Below, piece by piece: positions 58,712 through 64,000 of a DNA stretch of 64,000 bases; the first letter of the stretch is position 1, and each line of letters opens with the position of its first letter. This stretch comes from Bombardia bombarda. Taxonomy: Eukaryota > Ascomycota > Sordariomycetes > Sordariales > Lasiosphaeriaceae. The notes under the pieces are model-generated. The model worked only from the letters and a program-made list of their open reading frames with translations. It had not been told where the DNA came from and made no database searches. The translations under genes and the position numbers were made by a program. Where the stretch lies: the NCBI GenBank assembly GCA_030512295.1, contig JAULSR010000001.1, positions 4,983,001 to 5,047,000 on the forward strand. The letters run 5' to 3'.

Positions 58712-60976
58712 TCACTTCTCAGACCTACCAGCTGACGCCTTCCTGTCTTGCTCCAGAAAATGCTCAAGCAGCTGATACGCCCGCTGCGTGACTCTCCTAT
58801 CAGAGTTGATCGAATGCTCCCTCGCCTTCCTTGATCCCGACGGCGACGGAGCTCTGGCATCATCCTGCAGGTTGTGCCGACTGCTCTGACCCGAGAGCTC
58901 TGGCACTCTGCGGTCCGACCGGATCGAATGCTGCCGTGCCGGACGCATGGGATGGGACTTGACTCTCTCGTCGGCGTGGATGTCATGCTCCTCGTAGTCC
59001 GGGCTGGGCGTGAGCACCTTGCGGTCCTGTGTGATGTCGTGCTCGAGGTTCAGCCACACCAGCTCGGGCGTCGGGACTCGCTCATCCAGGTATATGCCAT
59101 GGGCGAAGGCGCCCCCGGATGGCGAAGGGACGCGCTTGTCCCTGGATATGCTGTGTTCGCGGCGTGCGAATATCACAGGAGTGGGCACGCGCGAGTCTTC
59201 TTCAATGGTGTGGGACTCATTGGCTGGCGCAAATGACAAGGTCACCATGGGGTCCAGGGGGGATCATGGCCTTCGTCTGGTTCAGAAAATGAGCTTCTCT
59301 CGACCTGTACGCTGATATCCGAGGAGAGATCATGGTCCTTGGCGGGAGTGGACTCCACGGCCAGGAGGAGGTCGTTGCTTATGTTGTGAGCGCGGTTCTT
59401 AGGATGGGGGCTGGCGATCTCCTGGTCAATATCAATGTCGTGTTGCCTGTCTGCTATGTCGGGCGTTGGAACGCGAGCATCCACTGATAAGCTATGCGAA
59501 CGATCCTGAGGCTGTGGGCTCTCTACCCGCTTGTCGGCTTCAATACCATGCTGCCGGGCTGCTGGATCTGGAGTTGGGACGCGAGGGTCCATAGACAACT
59601 TGTGCAAAAGCGGACCCTCTAGTGAGCTTGATGCCACTTCATCGTCGCTGAGCTCGTGCTCAAGGGGCGCTGGCGTTTTTCTGTACGTTTTGGATGCAGG
59701 CTCTTTCGGAACACCACTTTCGTCGGCAGTCTTGGATGTTGCGTCGGGCCTTCCTGATTGGCTCTCGTCGCTGGGTATAATGATAATTGATGGTTTCCGT
59801 TGTGATGTCTCATCTGAGGGCTGCGGTTGAGGGGCCTCGTCCTGGCGCTTTTCTTGACTTGCGTCCTTCGGGCTCTTCTTGCTGGCCTTTTTCTCCTCTT
59901 TCTTGTCCTTTGGCTGGCAAGGCGGGCCACTTGGTGCCGGGTGCTTTCCTTTATATTGTTTCTTAACTTTGGCACATGTGTCAGGACACGGCTTGGACTG
60001 TGGAAGAAGAGTTGGGGCAGTACCTGGTCCCGGCACAATAACGGCCTGCTGCGCTGTACGCTTATCCTTGGCAGTTGGAGCCACGGACTGCAGCCAATCC
60101 TGGACTTGCGGAAAGTTAGGCTTGTTCTCGCGCAGTTGATGCAGATGGGGATCCTCCGTGCTATCCCTCTCGCTGATGGGAGTCAATGCCTGGGAGCGGC
60201 GGCTGAGGCCGTCGTTGGATTCTGGGCTCGCAACGTGCGGAATTTGGGGCAACTCCAGACCTTTCCAAATCTTGATGTTCTGATCACGATCGTGCTCAGT
60301 TGGATATAACGGGACTATGCGTCGCCCGTTCTTGCCCGAGTCTTGTGGGGTTTCGTGGAAGTGCACCTCGCGGCCCTGAGGTCGGCCATTGTTGTTATTG
60401 TTGGCGGCTAACATTTGTGGTTCTGGCTTGTACGCATCGTTGTTGGGTATGGAGAATAGGGGCCGGTAGTTTCTCTCGCCCAGAGGCAACGGAGGCTGCT
60501 GAAGACTGGCAAGTTCAATGTCGCGATTCTCGTTCTCCCGCCGCCTGATCTCGATCTCGTTTCGGATCAATGAGCATGGCTGGCAGAATATGCCCTTGAC
60601 TATGTCATCGCTATAACTGCCTTTGATGCCGTATGTTTCACGAACACGCTGCGTCTGTTTGCCAGTATAGACACCACTGCCAATGTCTGTAGTACCCTCT
60701 GTCAGTCAAGTGTCTCGAACGTGGCAGCTGGGACTTGGGGGGGGGCAACATACAGAGGCCGCCAAAGCAAAGAAAACAATAGTCCCAACAGGTTGGGTTG
60801 CATCCCTTGTAATTTGTTAGGTCCAAGGGGTCTTGGTGATGGTCAAGCTGCTGGAGACGGTAGCGTGTGCGGCCGAACTGATCACAGCCAATGAAGCAGG
60901 ATCTGGGACAATCCCCATCGTCGCCAGGGTCACACAGGCCGTTTTTCCAGTCCCTACCTTGGGCATTCGTGGCCAT
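58712..60976 (-). CDS. PLAC8-domain protein with a C-terminal array of 18-residue repeats; apparent 1-nt frameshift
   Basis: Exon 1 (60976-60754) and exon 2 (60686-58712) are joined across a 67-nt intron. Residues 1-125 form a PLAC8-type Cys-rich domain: WKNGLC (C15), C23, C27 and C31 with QFGRTRYRL, then C59, C63, C67 and C70. After the splice come YGIKGSYSDDIVKGIFCQPCSL (C109, C112) and EIEIRRRE. PLAC8 proteins are often membrane-associated, some in metal or cell-size control. Next is a disordered segment (residues about 130-415, Lys-rich near 315-350). From about residue 418 to the end, some 17 units of 18-20 residues follow the core H-x-I/L-x-x-D-x-R-V-P-T/S-P. The frame breaks at a C6 run (59257-59262, G on the plus strand); the repeats carry on in the neighbouring frame to a stop at 58712. 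With one base restored the product is about 732 residues. Its function is unknown. Confidence 0.78.
58720..59658 (-). repeat. Coding array of about 17 diverged 54-60 bp units (18-20 residue H..D.RVPTP repeat)
   Basis: Successive units begin with His and read, for example, HKLSMDPRVPTPDPAARQ, HSLSVDARVPTPDIADRQ, HSISRDKRVPSPSGGAFA and HDITQDRKVLTPSPDYEE. Spacing between the His residues is mostly 18, sometimes 19, 20 or 22. The units differ enough in sequence to indicate an old, selected array rather than a recent microsatellite-type expansion. Confidence 0.82.
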
Positions 60977-61508
60977 TGCGACACCAGCCGAACCCTCGCA
61001 ACGGGCTGAAAACGAGCGGATTGATAAATATGCCGGCTTGAGGCTTAGGGCTGGACTGGCTCCGAAGAAGGGTACGGTGACTGATGAAGCCCTGCGAAGC
61101 TCGTGTCCATGTTGTCTAAAATTGGTCGTCTCTCAAATTTGTCTACCCGCCATAGTCAACAATGCCCCTTCCGCTTGTGAAGCTGCGAGGTGGCACTATT
61201 GACGCAGATTTAGCAGCTGCGTTTTGGATTTAGGTGAATGTTTGAGTAGGTAAGGTAGGTATGTATGAGGAGCTCAGTAGTGGTTCCTTCCGTGGCTGGA
61301 TTGCCAATTGCGCAAAAGGGCACCGACTCCCGAGGAACTGGTAACTTTATATTTGCATTGATTCATTAAGGCATTCTCGAACATGCTTGGCGGCCCAAGC
61401 TGCTGCATGATGATGATCCAGTCTGTTGTCAGTTCGGTCACCTTGCCTAACCTACAAGACTTGACTACGAGGTCTAACAGCCCATTTACCATTTCACTTC
61501 GATCATGT
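60977..61508. other. Intergenic region between two minus-strand genes
   Basis: Promoter of the PLAC8 gene and 3' flank of the small mitochondrial protein gene. No further gene was seen. Confidence 0.5.
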
Positions 61509-62230
61509 TCATTTCTCGGTCGGGTCCACGCGTTTGGAGGCGGGCTTGTCAGTCAACTTTCCTTCTTGCTTTGAATGAGGTTAGTAGTTGGCTAAACTTA
61601 TATCTTACTCTAATTACTTACGCTCTCCTTGTTGTCGTTGATCTCCTTCGACTCGCCACCATCGGAGCTAGAGGGCGTCGGCGGAGCATCGTCGTCGTCG
61701 CTGCTGCTTGAACCATCCTCAAATTTGTCATTTTCACTGGGCTCGTCCTTTGGCTCGTCCTTTGTGTCGTCCGACGGCTCAGTCGAGGGCTCTTTCTTGG
61801 GAGTCTCGGCCTTCTCCTTCTCTTCGTGGCCCTCGTGCGCCTTGGTCTTATCGTGACTTCCGTGACCAGGCTTTTTATGTCCGCTCCTCCAGATGAGGAT
61901 GGAACCCGGGACGGTGACGGCGACAGCGGTAACAAGCCTAACGGCTTCGCGTTAGCTAAGACGGTGTTGCGTAGCATACCTACCCGGAGAATGCAGGTGG
62001 AGCAGTCTACACTGCAGCAAGGGCTACCCCAGCGGACAAGCAACTGTCAAGTGCGGGTGGGCAGGGGAGATCAGATGCGCCTACCATGGTAAATCGCTGG
62101 TCTTTCCTGAATTACCGTGGTCACTGGCATAACCTCGCCGGCCGATTGAGCGAGTGAATTGGGGCCGGATAGGCCGACGAGAAACCGTCCGAAAACTACA
62201 GCGTAGCGCGGAAACTACGTTGGCCGACAT
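61509..62230 (-). CDS. Small mitochondrial membrane protein of unknown function
   Basis: Three exons (62230-62085, 61937-61622, 61568-61509) encode 173 residues; the introns are 147 and 53 nt. The N-terminus (MSANVVSALRCSFRTVSRRP and on to GRRGYAS) is Arg/Ser-rich without acids, a good mitochondrial presequence. SDLPW is followed by one hydrophobic segment (about residues 50-62, LVTAVAVTVPGSILIW), so it is likely a single-pass inner membrane protein. The rest is hydrophilic: Lys/His/Glu-rich, then acidic with an Asp/Ser run and PPTPSSSDGG. The second intron carries a textbook branch (CTACTAAC) before its acceptor, and the last exon is only 60 nt. Fungal proteins with the same SDLPW-plus-segment layout are, as I recall, annotated only as hypothetical. 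It is divergent to CAND1. Confidence 0.75.
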
Positions 62231-63650
62231 GGCTGGCGTTGATAAACTGGTGATGTCAGAAAACTAGGGACGTTTTGGTGTGGGTCAATTTCGACATATA
62301 ATCCCTGCAATTGTCAGGGTGCTCGAACGGACGACCCGAAAGATTTCCGTTAATGGTAAAAAATGGTGCAAAAAAGAAGGCGAGTCTCGGGCTTGAGGCT
62401 GTTCAAAGCTCGCGGGTAAAAGGAAACGGTATCTTGCACCTTCGCACTACCTTTATAGCTTTTGGAGGCTGGCTGTTGGACGAGTGCAGATTGGTGGCTG
62501 CGCTGACGTAGGACGAACCGTTCGTGGCGCTACTGGTAGACCCTCCCGTGGGCTGACCTGTTCGCTCTGGTTATTATTGCCCACGGCACCGCAATAAGTT
62601 GTCACTCCCACCAATTTGCAGCTACACAGGCTTGATTGTGTACTAGGTAGGTAGTTACCTAGCTGTGTGCTCACATTGATCATTTCGTCATCGCAGGTCA
62701 AGAGCCCCTTCCCCGGACTTAAAGTGCTTGTGTGGCCCAAGCTCCCACATCAGAAAGCTTGGGCAGGGTGTGCAGATAGAGCAGTACCTGAGCACATATC
62801 TAGTTCTAATGCATGTTCCCGTCAGCGAAATGCTCCAACCTAATATTACTACGTATTGGCGTTCAAAGACATCCCGCTACGAGCCTATAGGGTAAAAGAA
62901 TAAGATAGGTGAACCTTTGTAATTGAGGAAGAAATATTGACAGCCCATTGGGTTAAAAGGTGACTACCTGTTAGCTCCGGCGGGACCTGCACATGGAAGA
63001 AGTAGCGATCCTAGAGCCACCCAAAAGGTCGTAGCCGCATCGGCCCTGCCTTAGGTAGTTACCTAATGCAATCGCATATTCGTTCCTTTGGGCTCACTTG
63101 GAAGCCACCAGGCCGCCGTATTTTAAGGTTAAGGTACCTCTGAAGTACTCTTTGCAAAGTGAATTATATTTCAAGATTTTGCCTAAGCAGGTAGGTAGAT
63201 TAGCGGTATCGCACTAACAAATCAGTCGGCAATATTCTATGGCTCGTGCGTTTGACCCCGCGGGCTGCCTAGTCTCGACCCCACCATCCACCTCCATCCC
63301 GCTCGCTGACCCAAACCGACCAAACTGTCTGCTCCGATACACCATTCAACACGAGCACGAGGACCATACTTTTTTCCGCTCTCTTCTCGGTCAACCACAC
63401 AAAAAGCTTTTCACGACTGTGTCGAGCGCGCTCTTCGGGTTTGACTATTAATTCACTGACCAGAACAAGAGCAGGGCCTCTGGTTCTCCGTATGTATCTT
63501 CTCGTCCCCTTCGAGCACCGAATGACGACTGGGTCGTGATTGATCGGCTTAATTTATCTCTGACGAAAGCTTGCTAGCAGTCGCCTTACAGAGCATTTAC
63601 TACTTCACTCTATGCTTATAGACCACTGGTAATCTCGCAGCCGAGCCATC
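62231..63650. promoter_or_regulatory. Divergent region (1.4 kb) between the mitochondrial protein gene and CAND1
   Basis: It holds both promoters. Several short TAGGTAGGTAGTTACC-like tracts occur (about 62644-62660, 63050-63065, 63188-63200). No coding frame of note. Confidence 0.45.
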
Positions 63651-64000
63651 ATGGCGACGACAATCCCGACAAATCCGACGCCGCAGACGTTGAATCTGCT
63701 CCTGCAGAAGATCACCGACTTTGACCCCGACTTTCGCTTCATGGCCCTTAGTGATCTCCTCGCCGTCTTGAACATTGCTAAGAGCGACTTCATTCATCAT
63801 GACTACAACACTGCAGCACGTACTATGGATCATGTTGTTCGTGCATTGGATGATCAAAATGGAGAGGTCCAAAATCAGGCCATCAAATGGTAAGCATTCT
63901 GCCACCGCCCATCCTTTCCACATCAATCAACCCATGTGGTAGCTCTAACTTCGTACTGCAGTCTCGGCCCCTTGGTTAAAAAGCTTCCATCCCAGCTTCT
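63651..64000 (+). CDS. CAND1: CAND1/TIP120 cullin-associated NEDD8-dissociated protein, N-terminal part
   Basis: CAND1 is a HEAT-repeat exchange factor that binds unneddylated cullins and swaps SCF substrate receptors. Exon 1 is 63651-63889; the second exon starts at 63962 after a 72-nt intron and runs off the window. The N-terminus reads LNLLLQKITDFDPDFRFMALSDL, then NGEVQNQAIK joined to CLGPLVKKLPSQLL. This matches the first HEAT repeats of metazoan and plant CAND1 (DFRFMA...DL and EVQN.A.KCLGPLV). In Aspergillus the orthologue is split into two genes; whether that applies here cannot be seen. Confidence 0.9.

Overview
The window looks like nuclear DNA of a filamentous ascomycete (Pezizomycotina, most likely a Sordariomycete). 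The evidence is GC-rich coding sequence, mostly short introns (54-150 nt) with GTAAGT/GTATGT donors and CTRAC-type branch points, and proteins whose best recognisable relatives are fungal: mitochondrial ribosomal MRP-L20, a Rad26-like SNF2 ATPase, Hrp1, Gyp1 and an ORP1-like regulator. I saw no integrated virus, CRISPR array, rRNA or convincing tRNA. The genes are mostly housekeeping and unrelated to one another; there is no obvious biosynthetic cluster around the single P450.

Layout, left half. A 3'-truncated low-complexity gene runs to 473. MRP-L20 (minus, 1384-2106) is followed by a 3.7 kb spacer and a Ser-rich protein (plus, 5780-6952). A Rad26-like SNF2 helicase (minus, 8020-11382) is divergent to a peroxisomal AidB/ACAD11-like acyl-CoA dehydrogenase (plus, 12003-14130). 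Isocitrate lyase (plus, 16212-17988) precedes a 10.8 kb gene-poor stretch. An ORP1-like Cys/His regulator (plus, 28778-33060) has a 1.39 kb intron. The peroxisomal dehydrogenase and isocitrate lyase fit use of fatty acids and C2 carbon, but no shared control is proven.

Layout, right half. After a 5 kb spacer come a P450 (38095-40154), a SAP/HeH-like membrane protein (41057-42673) and a PHYHD1-type dioxygenase (43617-44567), all plus. Hrp1 (minus, 45658-49322) is divergent to Gyp1 (plus, to 52218). NASP/Sim3 (minus, 53091-54561) is divergent to glycine cleavage H protein (plus, 55593-56182). Porphobilinogen deaminase (minus, 56875-57894), a PLAC8 protein with an 18-residue repeat array (minus, 58712-60976) and a small mitochondrial protein (minus, 61509-62230) follow. 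CAND1 (plus, 63651 onward) runs off the end.

The most notable item is the PLAC8 protein, whose C-terminal half is about 17 copies of an 18-20 residue unit with core H-x-I/L-x-x-D-x-R-V-P-T-P. Three genes (Gyp1, H protein, PLAC8 protein) are broken by single small indels in or next to short simple runs while coding potential continues in another frame, which suggests assembly indels rather than three pseudogenes. All exon joins were derived by eye from splice consensus and reading frame; none was tested against transcripts.
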